Positions 1 through 6,221 of a stretch of DNA of 20,847 nt are shown here, one piece after another. Each line of letters begins with the position of its first letter. Positions within the stretch are counted from its first letter, which is position 1. Both the position numbers and the translations under genes were made by a program. The stretch spans positions 1-20,847 of the forward strand of contig CAZFSN010000030.1 in NCBI GenBank assembly GCA_964521815.1, read 5' to 3'. The notes beneath the pieces were generated by a model. That model searched no databases and was not told where the DNA came from. It saw only the letters and a list, made by a program, of their open reading frames with translations. The DNA is from JAAEQD01 sp964521815 (GTDB lineage Bacteria; Zixibacteria; MSB-5A5; UBA10806; 4484-95).

Positions 1-251
1 CGCACCGAATCGATAAACACCACGACATCGGTCTTCTTGTACCAGATCGCCCGGTTCGACCACAGTTCGGTTGTGCCATGCCGTAGATGGACATGGCCGA
101 TAAGGCTGGTTGTATTATTTACATCTTTTCCAGATGACAACAACTTGTCGGCATGGATTAAATCCAGCGGTTGGTTTTTATTCGATTGTTCGGCCTGAAG
201 CCCGTAAGCCAGCGCCAGGCATACCAATAAAGCCAGCGAATGTCTCATCAT
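1..251 (-). CDS. OstA-like (LptA/LptD N-terminal-type) exported protein, N-terminal fragment
   Basis: The reading frame opens at tandem ATG codons (249-251 and 246-248) and leaves the window at base 1, so only about 83 N-terminal residues are visible. It begins MMRHSLALLVCLALAYGLQA, a short basic start followed by a hydrophobic stretch that fits a Sec signal peptide. The mature part has the pattern 'HADKLLSSGKDV ... LIGHVHLRHGTTELWSNRA ... VVFIDSV', typical of the beta-jellyroll OstA/LptA repeat of lipopolysaccharide transport proteins ('G-V-x-x-x-x-G-x-T-x-L-x-A'). Such proteins work in the periplasm or outer membrane in moving lipopolysaccharide. The rest of the protein is outside the window, so LptA, LptD and a generic OstA-like protein cannot be told apart. 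The start is AGAGG-preceded but the spacing is very short, so either ATG may be used. Confidence 0.7.
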   Translation of the reverse strand, partial: MMRHSLALLVCLALAYGLQAEQSNKNQPLDLIHADKLLSSGKDVNNTTSLIGHVHLRHGTTELWSNRAIWYKKTDVVVFIDSV

Positions 252-269
252 CCTCTATCTAATACGTCA

Positions 270-288
270 GGGCACACCTTTTGTGCCC
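270..288 (-). repeat. Perfect 7-bp hairpin in the OstA-like gene leader
   Basis: GGGCACA (270-276) pairs perfectly with TGTGCCC (282-288) around a 5-base loop. On the minus strand it would fall between the possible -10 box and the start codon, so it would be in the 5' leader of the OstA-like mRNA. There is no T-tract, so it is not terminator-like. It could be an operator palindrome, an mRNA stability element or a degenerate member of the neighbouring palindromic repeats. Confidence 0.5.
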
Positions 289-294
289 GTGATG

Positions 295-323
295 CATATA
301 CTCAATTTTATCGGATAATTCAA
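295..323 (-). promoter_or_regulatory. Possible sigma70-type promoter for the OstA-like gene
   Basis: On the minus strand a TTGAAT box (318-323) is followed after 17 bases by TATATG (295-300). It lies about 45 bases upstream of the OstA-like start and inside the only spacer available after the kor terminator. Spacing is ideal but both hexamers are imperfect, and this AT-rich spacer offers other candidates. Confidence 0.35.
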
Positions 324-362
324 CAGATATTGAGGGGTGTTGGCTTATATAAAGAATTTCAC

Positions 363-421
363 GTAGGGGCGTATCGCATACGCCCATTTATTCCACCCGG
401 CGGACGGGGACGTCCGCCGGG
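363..421. repeat. Tandem palindromic element (two perfect hairpins)
   Basis: Two perfect inverted repeats sit 10 bases apart. The first has an 8-base stem (367-374 with 378-385, GGGCGTAT/ATACGCCC) and a 3-base CGC loop. The second has a 10-base stem (396-405 with 412-421, CCCGGCGGAC/GTCCGCCGGG) and a 6-base loop. Both are much more GC-rich than the surrounding spacer. Neither is followed by a run of T on either strand, so they are not intrinsic terminators. The layout resembles dispersed REP/BIME-like intergenic repeats; dispersal cannot be shown from one window, and no second copy was seen here. Confidence 0.6.
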
Positions 422-461
422 CACAAGTGATAGAGTTGTCCGTCGGTCATATGGTTGTCAT

Positions 462-495
462 AAAAAAACCGCCGAACCGTTAAGCAGCTCGGCGG
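462..495 (-). terminator. Intrinsic terminator of the korDABC operon
   Basis: Reading the minus strand, CCGCCGA (489-495) and TCGGCGG (469-475) form a perfect 7-base-pair GC-rich stem with a 13-base loop, immediately followed by seven T (468-462). It lies 27 bases after the korC stop codon, in the expected place to end the kor transcript. Confidence 0.85.
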
Positions 496-522
496 CAATA
501 AGAGAAACACTTCGTGAGTAGC

Positions 523-1059
523 TTATTTAATCAAAGCCGCGCCGCGGTCTATCGCTTTGCGGTTCATTTCCAGTATCTTCTCATTGGCCCGTACATATAC
601 CTTGCCGATTGATTTTTTGATTGTCTCCAGATCGACCGCGCCGGTTTTTTTCATGTAAGCCCCGATCATCACCATGTTGGCGCATTTCACGTTGCCCAGC
701 TCAGCCGCGATATCGTTGGCCGGTATCTCGAATGTTTTGATATCGCCGCGCTTGGAACGCGACTCCACCAGCGATGAGTTCAGAAACATCAGACCGCCCT
801 TGCGCAATGTCGGTTCGAACTTGGCCAGCGACGGCTCGTTCATCACCAGTATCGTATCGGGAAACGCGACTACAGGCGAGGCTATCTCCTCGGAGGATAT
901 CACCACCGAACAGTTAGCCGTACCGCCTCGCATCTCGGCGCCGTAAGCCGGGAAAAAGGTCACGTGCTTGCCGTCCATCATGCCCGCGTACGTCATCAGA
1001 ATACCGCCGGAGACAACACCCTGACCGCCAAAACCGGCCATAATCACACCTTGATACAT
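523..1059 (-). CDS. korC: 2-oxoacid (probably 2-oxoglutarate):ferredoxin oxidoreductase, gamma subunit
   Basis: This 178-residue protein is the gamma subunit of a 2-oxoacid:ferredoxin oxidoreductase, which interconverts a 2-oxoacid plus CoA with acyl-CoA, CO2 and reduced ferredoxin in the cytoplasm. It opens with the family glycine motif GFGGQGV (residues 9-15) and has PAYGAEMRGG at about 38-47, the conserved segment of the gamma-domain fold. Length is usual for the family. The start is well supported: AAAGGAGG lies five bases before ATG and overlaps the korB stop codon, so the two genes are translationally coupled. It is the last gene of korDABC and is followed by an intrinsic terminator. 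The substrate is assigned from the D-A-B-C order typical of KorDABC and VorDABC-type enzymes; 2-oxoisovalerate or another oxoacid is a real alternative. Confidence 0.9.
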   Translation of the reverse strand: MYQGVIMAGFGGQGVVSGGILMTYAGMMDGKHVTFFPAYGAEMRGGTANCSVVISSEEIASPVVAFPDTILVMNEPSLAKFEPTLRKGGLMFLNSSLVESRSKRGDIKTFEIPANDIAAELGNVKCANMVMIGAYMKKTGAVDLETIKKSIGKVYVRANEKILEMNRKAIDRGAALIK

Positions 1060-1071
1060 GTCATCCTCCTT

Positions 1072-1839
1072 TTACGCCCCGACCGGAACGAGTTTGGCTT
1101 TAGGGTTCGGCGATTTGTATATTCCCAGCGGGAAATACGGGATCATTTCGTTTTTGACTCGCTCTATAGATTGAAGCGGCGTCATGGCCCAGTCGGTCGG
1201 GCACTGTGATATTACCTCAACCATCGAGAAACCCTTGCCCTCAAGCTGATAAGTGAACGCGTTTTTGATCGCTTTGCGGGTCTTGATTACGTTGGCCGGA
1301 TTATGCACCGAGGTTCGTTCCAGATAAGTCGCGCCTTCGAGACTCCTCAGCAGCTCGCACATCTTGAACGGATAGCCGTTAGCCGCAACCGTCCGCCCGG
1401 AGGGGCAGGTAGTAGCTTTCATCCCCAGAAGCGTCGTTGGGGCCATCTGGCCGCCGGTCATACCATAGATAGCGTTGTTAATAAAAATTATAGTGATATT
1501 CTCCGACCGGTTGGCGGCGTGAATCGTCTCGGCCATACCAATTGAGGCCAAATCGCCATCGCCCTGATAAGAGAAAACCACACAATCGGGTTTCACTCTT
1601 TTCATGCCGGTTGCGATTGCCGGTCCCCTTCCATGGGGCCCCTGGATAGCATCGCAATTGAAATACTCATCCGCGAAAACCGAACAGCCGACCGGGGCGA
1701 TAGCTATCGTTCTGTCAAGTACTCCTAATTCGACAAGGACTTCGCCTACCAGCCGATGAACCACACCATGGCCGCAACCCGGGCAATAGCGCATCGGGAT
1801 TTCGGTTAGTCCCTTTGTCCTTTCAAATACTTTTTCCAT
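1072..1839 (-). CDS. korB: 2-oxoacid (probably 2-oxoglutarate):ferredoxin oxidoreductase, beta (TPP-binding) subunit
   Basis: This 255-residue subunit binds thiamine diphosphate and one [4Fe-4S] cluster. It carries CPGCGHG at residues 19-25, the GDGD element of the TPP/Mg site at 93-96, and the downstream NNAIYGMTGGQ (121-131) shared by KorB and related beta subunits. A longer frame runs back to 1890 and would overlap korA, but I chose ATG at 1837-1839: GGAG lies six bases upstream, and the resulting start MEKVFERTKGL... begins where family members begin. That leaves a 47-base gap after korA. The Cys residues C19 and C22 plus later cysteines (C52, C214) are consistent with cluster ligation, though ligands are inferred from the family. 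Together with korA it forms the catalytic core. Confidence 0.93.
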   Translation of the reverse strand: MEKVFERTKGLTEIPMRYCPGCGHGVVHRLVGEVLVELGVLDRTIAIAPVGCSVFADEYFNCDAIQGPHGRGPAIATGMKRVKPDCVVFSYQGDGDLASIGMAETIHAANRSENITIIFINNAIYGMTGGQMAPTTLLGMKATTCPSGRTVAANGYPFKMCELLRSLEGATYLERTSVHNPANVIKTRKAIKNAFTYQLEGKGFSMVEVISQCPTDWAMTPLQSIERVKNEMIPYFPLGIYKSPNPKAKLVPVGA

Positions 1840-1886
1840 TTCTATCTCCAATAATAATTTTATCTTAGCCTGGTTGAGACAGGATC

Positions 1887-2960
1887 TCAAGCTCGTCCCA
1901 TGATCTTCTTAATCAGCTCAAACACATCTTCCGCGGTAGGCAAACCACCGGCCGGGCGGGCGTGAAGATCGATCTTTGCTTTGCCAAGTATCGATAATTG
2001 GACGTCCTCGATATATTGGCCGAGGCTCATTTCGACCACCAGGAAATTCTTAACCCGGTCAGCCAGATCAAAAAACACCTTTTTGGGAAATGGCCAGACC
2101 GTAATCGGGCGAACGAGTCCAACTTTCATGCCTTCCTTGCGAGCCAAAGCCATCGCCGATTTGCAAGCCCGGGCCGATGTTCCATAGCCGGTAAGGATCA
2201 GTTCGGCATCTTTGGTGTTAATTTCTTCGCAAAGGATCTCGTTTTTTTCAACTTCGTTAAGGACCTTTTGAAGTTCAAAATTAAATTCTTCCATCTTGCC
2301 GGGAGCCAGATCATAAGAGCGGACAATACGACGCTCACCCCGGCCTCTTTTGCCGAGATCGCCCAAAGCCCATTCGGGTTCAGTGATTGATTTGGGATCT
2401 ATCGGTTCGAAATCGAATATAACGGGTTCCATCATCTGGCCAAGAAGTCCATCCGCTAAAATCATCGAGGGAATACGATATTTAAAAGCGACCTCGTAGC
2501 ATTTACGGGGAAAATTAGCCAGTTCCGAAACAGTGCCGGGCGCCATGCAGAACACGCGATAATCGCCGTGGCCGCCGCCGCGAGTAGCCTGGAAATAATC
2601 TCCCTGCGATGGAGCGATATTACCGAGCCCGGGTCCGCCTCTAACAACGTTAGCATAAAAAATCGGCAGACGGGCGCCGGCGGCATAGGAGATGCCCTCC
2701 TGCTTCAAATCAATTCCGGGGCTGGATGATGACGTCATCACTCGTGTTCCGCAGGCGGTGGCGCCATACAGCATGTTGATAGCCGCCACTTCGCTTTCGG
2801 CCTGAATAAACGTGCCGCCGACCTCAGGCAGCCGCCACGACATATATTCCGGAACCTCGTTTTGCGGCGTAATCGGATAGCCGGCGAAAAACCGGCAGCC
2901 GGCTCTCACCGCGCCTTCAGCCAACGCTTCATTGCCTTTCATCAAGATTTTTTCAGCCAT
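1887..2960 (-). CDS. korA: 2-oxoacid (probably 2-oxoglutarate):ferredoxin oxidoreductase, alpha subunit
   Basis: This 357-residue alpha subunit carries the pyrimidine-binding and transketolase C-terminal-like domains of the enzyme. The N-terminal GYPITPQNEV (27-36) is the hallmark YPITP motif that contacts TPP and substrate. ESEVAAINMLYGA (55-67) and MTSSSSPG (75-82) are also conserved, and the C-terminal LVRPITVWPFP (282-292) is the domain II signature. An in-frame start at 3005 exists but overlaps korD; ATG at 2958-2960 is preferred because GAGG lies five bases upstream and the protein then starts MAEKILMKGNEALAEGA, as in homologues. It starts 7 bases after the korD stop, indicating co-transcription. 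YPITP and the separate-gene layout support a Kor/Vor-type enzyme rather than a fused pyruvate:ferredoxin oxidoreductase. Confidence 0.93.
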   Translation of the reverse strand: MAEKILMKGNEALAEGAVRAGCRFFAGYPITPQNEVPEYMSWRLPEVGGTFIQAESEVAAINMLYGATACGTRVMTSSSSPGIDLKQEGISYAAGARLPIFYANVVRGGPGLGNIAPSQGDYFQATRGGGHGDYRVFCMAPGTVSELANFPRKCYEVAFKYRIPSMILADGLLGQMMEPVIFDFEPIDPKSITEPEWALGDLGKRGRGERRIVRSYDLAPGKMEEFNFELQKVLNEVEKNEILCEEINTKDAELILTGYGTSARACKSAMALARKEGMKVGLVRPITVWPFPKKVFFDLADRVKNFLVVEMSLGQYIEDVQLSILGKAKIDLHARPAGGLPTAEDVFELIKKIMGRA

Positions 2961-2967
2961 ACCTACC

Positions 2968-3171
2968 TCACTTCCAGACTTCGATTGCGATATCCGGGCA
3001 AACATAAGCGCATAACTTGCAGCCGGTACAGTTTTCGGGTTTAACCATAGTTGCCGGGTAATAGCCCGATGGCGCGAAATTTTCCGACAAACCTATGACA
3101 TCTTCCGGACACGCTGCAATACAGAGTTCACAACCTTTGCATCTCACAATGTCCACCTCTATTTTTGGCAT
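2968..3171 (-). CDS. korD: 2[4Fe-4S] ferredoxin-like delta subunit of the 2-oxoacid:ferredoxin oxidoreductase
   Basis: A 67-residue protein with two classical four-cysteine cluster motifs, CKGCELCIAACP (about 11-22) and CTGCKLCAYVCP (about 48-59), giving two [4Fe-4S] clusters. It is the electron-transfer (delta) subunit that passes electrons from the KorB cluster to external ferredoxin. Its length and position as first gene of the unit match KorD/VorD. The start is well supported by GGAGGT four to five bases before ATG. It is the gene closest to the promoter at 3203-3231, with a leader of roughly 25 bases. Confidence 0.92.
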   Translation of the reverse strand: MPKIEVDIVRCKGCELCIAACPEDVIGLSENFAPSGYYPATMVKPENCTGCKLCAYVCPDIAIEVWK

Positions 3172-3202
3172 ATTACCTCCATTAATAAAGCATATTTAGG
3201 GC

Positions 3203-3231
3203 AATATAGAATTTGAAAAAGCGTATGGCAA
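3203..3231 (-). promoter_or_regulatory. Sigma70-type promoter of korDABC
   Basis: On the minus strand TTGCCA (3226-3231) is separated by exactly 17 bases from TATATT (3203-3208), about 32 bases before the korD start. It sits between the upstream terminator (3264-3295) and korD, so korDABC must have its own promoter in this region. The -35 hexamer is identical to that of the promoter at 5269-5297. Confidence 0.7.
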
Positions 3232-3263
3232 ATGTTTTTGTAACTTTTTTCACAATCTACATT

Positions 3264-3295
3264 AACAAAACCCCGCCGGAGATATCGGGCGGGGT
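3264..3295 (-). terminator. Intrinsic terminator after the small Cys/His protein gene
   Basis: On the minus strand ACCCCGCC (3295-3288) pairs with GGCGGGGT (3277-3270) as a perfect 8-base-pair stem with a 10-base loop, followed by the T-rich tract TTTTGTT. It begins 32 bases after the stop codon of the gene at 3328-3516 and separates that operon from the korDABC promoter. Confidence 0.85.
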
Positions 3296-3327
3296 CTATT
3301 AACATCATTAGTAACAACAGCTTGAAT

Positions 3328-3516
3328 TTAGCCGTAGTATTCTTTATGATTGCATTTACAAATTTCGACCATGGTCTTCTTATATTTGTAAAAACCATTG
3401 TCGGATTTGTTGGCAATCAAAAACAAGGTTGGGGTAATCGCCGAACCGCAGACGGCGCAGGTCTTCGCATGTTTTACCTTACTTGCTTTATCTGCAAAAG
3501 ATTGTCTTTTTGCCAT
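3328..3516 (-). CDS. Small putative zinc-binding protein of unknown function (62 aa)
   Basis: A 62-residue basic protein. Residues 20-23 form CAVC and the C-terminus has CKCNH (C53, C55, H57), a Cys/His set consistent with a small zinc ribbon or treble-clef-like site; metal binding is inferred. The N-terminus (MAKRQSFADKASKVKHAK) is lysine/arginine-rich, which could suit nucleic acid, ribosome or acidic-protein binding. A longer frame begins at 3552 but would overlap the preceding gene; ATG at 3514-3516 is chosen because GGAGG lies just upstream with good spacing. It starts 32 bases after the 58-residue gene and is followed by an intrinsic terminator, so it is the last gene of the DUF4388 unit. 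I do not recognise a named family. Confidence 0.75.
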   Translation of the reverse strand: MAKRQSFADKASKVKHAKTCAVCGSAITPTLFLIANKSDNGFYKYKKTMVEICKCNHKEYYG

Positions 3517-3548
3517 AATGCCTCCAGTTTCTTGCCGCCAATATAATA

Positions 3549-3725
3549 TCAAACGGGCTTAAGGCAAAGGTATTTTTGCAATTGTTTTTTTAATTTTATA
3601 GCCTGAACGATCACTTTTTCCGGCCCGCTATCTACTACTTCGGCGGTTTGGATATATTCTAAAGCTTCATCAAATTGGCCAAAAGCTATAAAGTTATAGA
3701 ATTTTTCCAGATTTATTTCAGCCAT
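3549..3725 (-). CDS. Small helical (TPR-like) hypothetical protein (58 aa)
   Basis: An intact 58-codon frame begins at ATG 3723-3725 and ends with TGA at 3549-3551. Its ATG overlaps the last codons of the preceding gene by eight bases (ATGGCTGA), a layout typical of translational coupling. The product begins MAEINLEKFYNFIAFGQFDE and continues with ALEYIQTAEVV. The spacing of aromatic, Gly-x-Phe and Ala-Leu residues looks like one helix-turn-helix repeat of the TPR type (A-x-x-x-G-x-F-x-x-A-L), followed by a Lys-rich helix. It sits exactly between two well-supported genes on the same strand and leaves no other coding option there. Function is unknown; it may be a small partner of its coiled-coil neighbour. 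Confidence 0.65.
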   Translation of the reverse strand: MAEINLEKFYNFIAFGQFDEALEYIQTAEVVDSGPEKVIVQAIKLKKQLQKYLCLKPV

Positions 3726-4455
3726 TTTTCCGATTCCCGACTTTCCGCAAGCGCTCCACGTATGGCCCTACCTTATAGCCTTTTAACTTCATAAAATATA
3801 ACATGCTGGCGGCCAGATGGTTGACCTTTAAATCGGGTGATTTTTCCAGCGCTTTAAGGAGGCTATCGACCGCGGTGAATGGATGCTGTCCGGTTTGCCG
3901 GTAATAGTCCAGCATTTTAGACTGGTAATCGATGCTGTTTTTTAACTGATCCATAATTTCCCGATTATCAACTCCGCTTTCAGCCGATTCAGGTTCAGTT
4001 AAGTCGATATCCGGTGGCTTAACCGGGCTGGTTACGAGATGTGCTCCACTTTCAGCCAAAACGCCGGCTATTCTATTAACAAAGAGGTTCGCGGTCGCGG
4101 CTACGCCGGCTGCCTGTTTGCGGTTGAACAAGATCGCCTGTTTATCGGAATGACCGAACTCTCCCCGGCTATACGCGCCGATCTGATCAGCGCATTCTTC
4201 CAATTGCTGAATCATTTCTTTGGTCAAGGTTTTTCCTGACAGCAAACCATCATTTTCTTTAAACCATGATTCAAGTTCAGCCAGCCGGTTATCCATCTGA
4301 CGATATTGCTCTTTATTGCTGAAGGTGATTTCCCTTAGGCTATTGATTTTATCTGAAACTTTCAATTGGTCAAGACGTTTTACCGCGTAGGCCTTCAGAA
4401 AATGCTCAAGCCGGCTATCCAGCTTTGATATTACATTTTGACGAGGATTTGTCAT
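3718..4455 (-). CDS. Hypothetical coiled-coil-rich protein of the DUF4388 operon (245 aa)
   Basis: No family recognised. The 245-residue protein is charged, cysteine-free and lacks a signal peptide or membrane segment, so it is probably cytoplasmic. The first 75 residues are rich in Leu, Lys, Glu and Gln in a heptad-like pattern that suggests a coiled coil; a second helical block follows, then a Pro/Glu/Ser-rich linker at about 142-162 (PVKPPDIDLTEPESAESG). The C-terminal about 80 residues (DQLKNSIDYQSKMLDYYRQ onward) look helical and may mediate binding. It starts one base after the stop of the DUF4388 gene (TAA-G-ATG) and overlaps the next gene, so it is tightly coupled to both. Stable partnership with the DUF4388 protein is inference. 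Confidence 0.8.
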   Translation of the reverse strand: MTNPRQNVISKLDSRLEHFLKAYAVKRLDQLKVSDKINSLREITFSNKEQYRQMDNRLAELESWFKENDGLLSGKTLTKEMIQQLEECADQIGAYSRGEFGHSDKQAILFNRKQAAGVAATANLFVNRIAGVLAESGAHLVTSPVKPPDIDLTEPESAESGVDNREIMDQLKNSIDYQSKMLDYYRQTGQHPFTAVDSLLKALEKSPDLKVNHLAASMLYFMKLKGYKVGPYVERLRKVGNRKNG

Positions 4456-4456
4456 C

Positions 4457-5260
4457 TTATCCTTCCGTCAGGAACTTATCCATCAATTCGGCCAATGCTT
4501 CCACTTGCAGTTCAAGATGTGATAGATCTATATTATCGACATAATAACTACCAGCCGGTTCGATTAAATCCGCTTCTTTAAGCTTGACCAGGGCCTTTAA
4601 TATGTCAACTAGATTGCCGCCGGAAATATTCACTATCGATTCAATAGTCCGGCGACCATCGCATAAGGCCAGGATATTCCATTCTGTGCTTGATAGCTTA
4701 ATTTCGATATTTTCTTGCTCGCTTGATGGCTTAAGTTTCATCGCCGTATTGAAATCGGGGAGCTGCTGTTTAAGATGGTTCAGTTCATCGGCCCGTTTCG
4801 CGCCATCGAGGATGAGGCTTTCGGTGGAGAGCGATAATTGCTTTTCCTCCTCGGTGGGGAATTTGCTATCGTAAAATTTAAAAACTCCGCTATCCCAGTC
4901 CATGACCTTGTACACGATATCTGAAATCTGCTCTGTCAAAGCGTTCTCCAACTGCGCTTCATCGATTTTTCCCGACTCCACCAGGATTCTGCCAAGTCGC
5001 TTCTGGCCAAAATTGCTCTTCTGCTCAGCTAATGAATCATCCAGCACTTTATCATCGATTAAGCCTTTTATTATCAGCTTCTTGCCCAGATGGTTATCGC
5101 CGTTGGGCGAATAGGCATGAGTAATCTTCCCCTCGTTGAAATAAAACATGGTAGCCCGGTCATTTTGCGCTATGCCGAGAGTTCCCGTCCTCCTGCCGGA
5201 GGAAATCAACTGAAAGATCTCTGGGACATTGAATTTTTCGATCTTACCTTGAAGGTCCAT
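4457..5260 (-). CDS. DUF4388 (PATAN-type) domain protein with C-terminal winged-helix-like region
   Basis: A 267-residue cytoplasmic protein. Residues 3-50 match the DUF4388 signature: LQGKIEKFNVPEIFQLIS, then RRTGTLGI, then a beta strand with MFYFNEGKITHAY. A middle segment (about 57-130) has the LGxxLIxxGxIxxxxLxxAL-like pattern commonly found within DUF4388/GspE_N-like regions, and about 189-234 resembles a small winged helix. Such proteins occur in two-component, gliding and stress pathways and are thought to be protein-interaction modules; the exact role here is unknown. TTG at 5264-5266 is in frame, but ATG at 5258-5260 is preferred: the -10 box TATAAT ends only eight bases upstream, so the mRNA probably begins at or one base before the A of this ATG, and no Shine-Dalgarno is present. 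It heads a four-gene operon. Confidence 0.85.
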   Translation of the reverse strand: MDLQGKIEKFNVPEIFQLISSGRRTGTLGIAQNDRATMFYFNEGKITHAYSPNGDNHLGKKLIIKGLIDDKVLDDSLAEQKSNFGQKRLGRILVESGKIDEAQLENALTEQISDIVYKVMDWDSGVFKFYDSKFPTEEEKQLSLSTESLILDGAKRADELNHLKQQLPDFNTAMKLKPSSEQENIEIKLSSTEWNILALCDGRRTIESIVNISGGNLVDILKALVKLKEADLIEPAGSYYVDNIDLSHLELQVEALAELMDKFLTEG

Positions 5261-5268
5261 TGGCAAAG

Positions 5269-5297
5269 ATTATATCATAATGTCTGTTTTCTGGCAA
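5269..5297 (-). promoter_or_regulatory. Strong sigma70-type promoter giving a probable leaderless mRNA
   Basis: On the minus strand TTGCCA (5292-5297), a 17-base spacer and a perfect TATAAT (5269-5274). The ATG of the DUF4388 gene starts nine bases after the -10 box, which is where transcription itself should begin, so the leader would be zero to two bases. Confidence 0.8.
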
Positions 5298-5351
5298 GTG
5301 ATAATCTGAATTTTCGAAGTAAAAATTGTTATCTTCGCAACTTAAAACTGA

Positions 5352-6221
5352 TTATCTAACTCGATAATTAAAACTATAGCCGGAGGCCGCGTAATCGATT
5401 GAAACATGACCGGCATTTATCACTAAAAACCTGAACTGGCCATATATTCTGCTTATCGATGGGATTACAAACGATACCTGATAACCGCCCGCCCCATCCG
5501 GAACCGGGGAGGCCAATTCATAGCCAAAATTATCGATAGGAGTATAGACATAAACCAGATTGGTTTCATCATTAACTCTAAACCTTAAAGTGACTTCTTC
5601 CCCCGCGTCAAATCGTGGAATATCGTCAAGGTCGGTTGTACCGGTATGAAATATCATATCATCGTTTGAATCCGAATCGTATGTTAAATTATTAAGAAAA
5701 GCCAGGTCATGTCCGGGCGTGACAAATCTGGCGTGGCCGATAGCCGTTAACAACCAGCCGCGCCGCTGGCTGGTTTGGCCCCATTGCTGACAAATCGCGC
5801 TTCGGGTGGCGGTTAGCTCAAATTCCTTTGAATATCTTTCCAGACTGTCAGCATTATCGTTGTACCTTAATATATTTAAAACACCTTGCCAGGTTTTGGT
5901 TATAGTAGCATTAGCCTGATTGACGAGCCCTATTGGGCTCTGGACAGGTTGATCGGAAAATATCACTCGAAAATCATCAGTCGTCGAATCCACTACATGC
6001 CAGTACAGAGGTTGAGCCGGATCGGGGTCGGCGATAAACGCGAGCGTATCCGGTATGGATGCGGGCAGGATTACTAATTCCGATAGTCTGCCATTGTCGA
6101 TCATTACCACATTGAATATAGCTTCCTCATTAGTGGCTTCATATTGCGAGAGCGGCTTATCGCCGGTACACGCCACTAATAACGCGGCTGCACTTATAAG
6201 TATCAACGCTATCGGTTTCAT
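5352..6221 (-). CDS. Hypothetical lipoprotein (289 aa) overlapping uvrB
   Basis: Residues 1-17 form a lipoprotein signal peptide with a hydrophobic core and the lipobox LVAC, so C18 is expected to be lipidated and the protein anchored on a membrane facing the periplasm or cell surface. The remaining about 270 residues are acidic and beta-rich, with many Asp/Asn/Thr, a pattern of an extracytoplasmic beta-sandwich protein; a tandem Ig-like arrangement is possible but not demonstrable here. No catalytic motif and no family recognised. The ATG overlaps the uvrB stop as ATGA, with AAGGA upstream inside uvrB, so translation is coupled to uvrB. That partnership is odd functionally and may simply reflect compact gene packing. 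No clear terminator follows in the 91-base gap to the next gene. Confidence 0.85.
   Translation of the reverse strand: MKPIALILISAAALLVACTGDKPLSQYEATNEEAIFNVVMIDNGRLSELVILPASIPDTLAFIADPDPAQPLYWHVVDSTTDDFRVIFSDQPVQSPIGLVNQANATITKTWQGVLNILRYNDNADSLERYSKEFELTATRSAICQQWGQTSQRRGWLLTAIGHARFVTPGHDLAFLNNLTYDSDSNDDMIFHTGTTDLDDIPRFDAGEEVTLRFRVNDETNLVYVYTPIDNFGYELASPVPDGAGGYQVSFVIPSISRIYGQFRFLVINAGHVSIDYAASGYSFNYRVR

Noticed and set aside
363..421. Palindromes considered as an IS remnant or attachment site
   Set aside because: No transposase or integrase gene lies nearby, and there is no direct target-site duplication around the element.
240..521. Plus-strand frame across the palindrome spacer
   Set aside because: It runs through the palindromic repeats and the kor terminator and its product has no recognisable features.
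1840..1890. Longer korB start at 1890
   Set aside because: It would overlap korA, lacks a ribosome-binding site and adds 17 residues not expected for the family; ATG at 1837-1839 has GGAG at good spacing.
5315..5337. Weak hairpin (CGAAG/CTTCG) considered as terminator after the lipoprotein
   Set aside because: Only a 5-base AT/GC-mixed stem with a 13-base loop and no T-tract after it on the minus strand.
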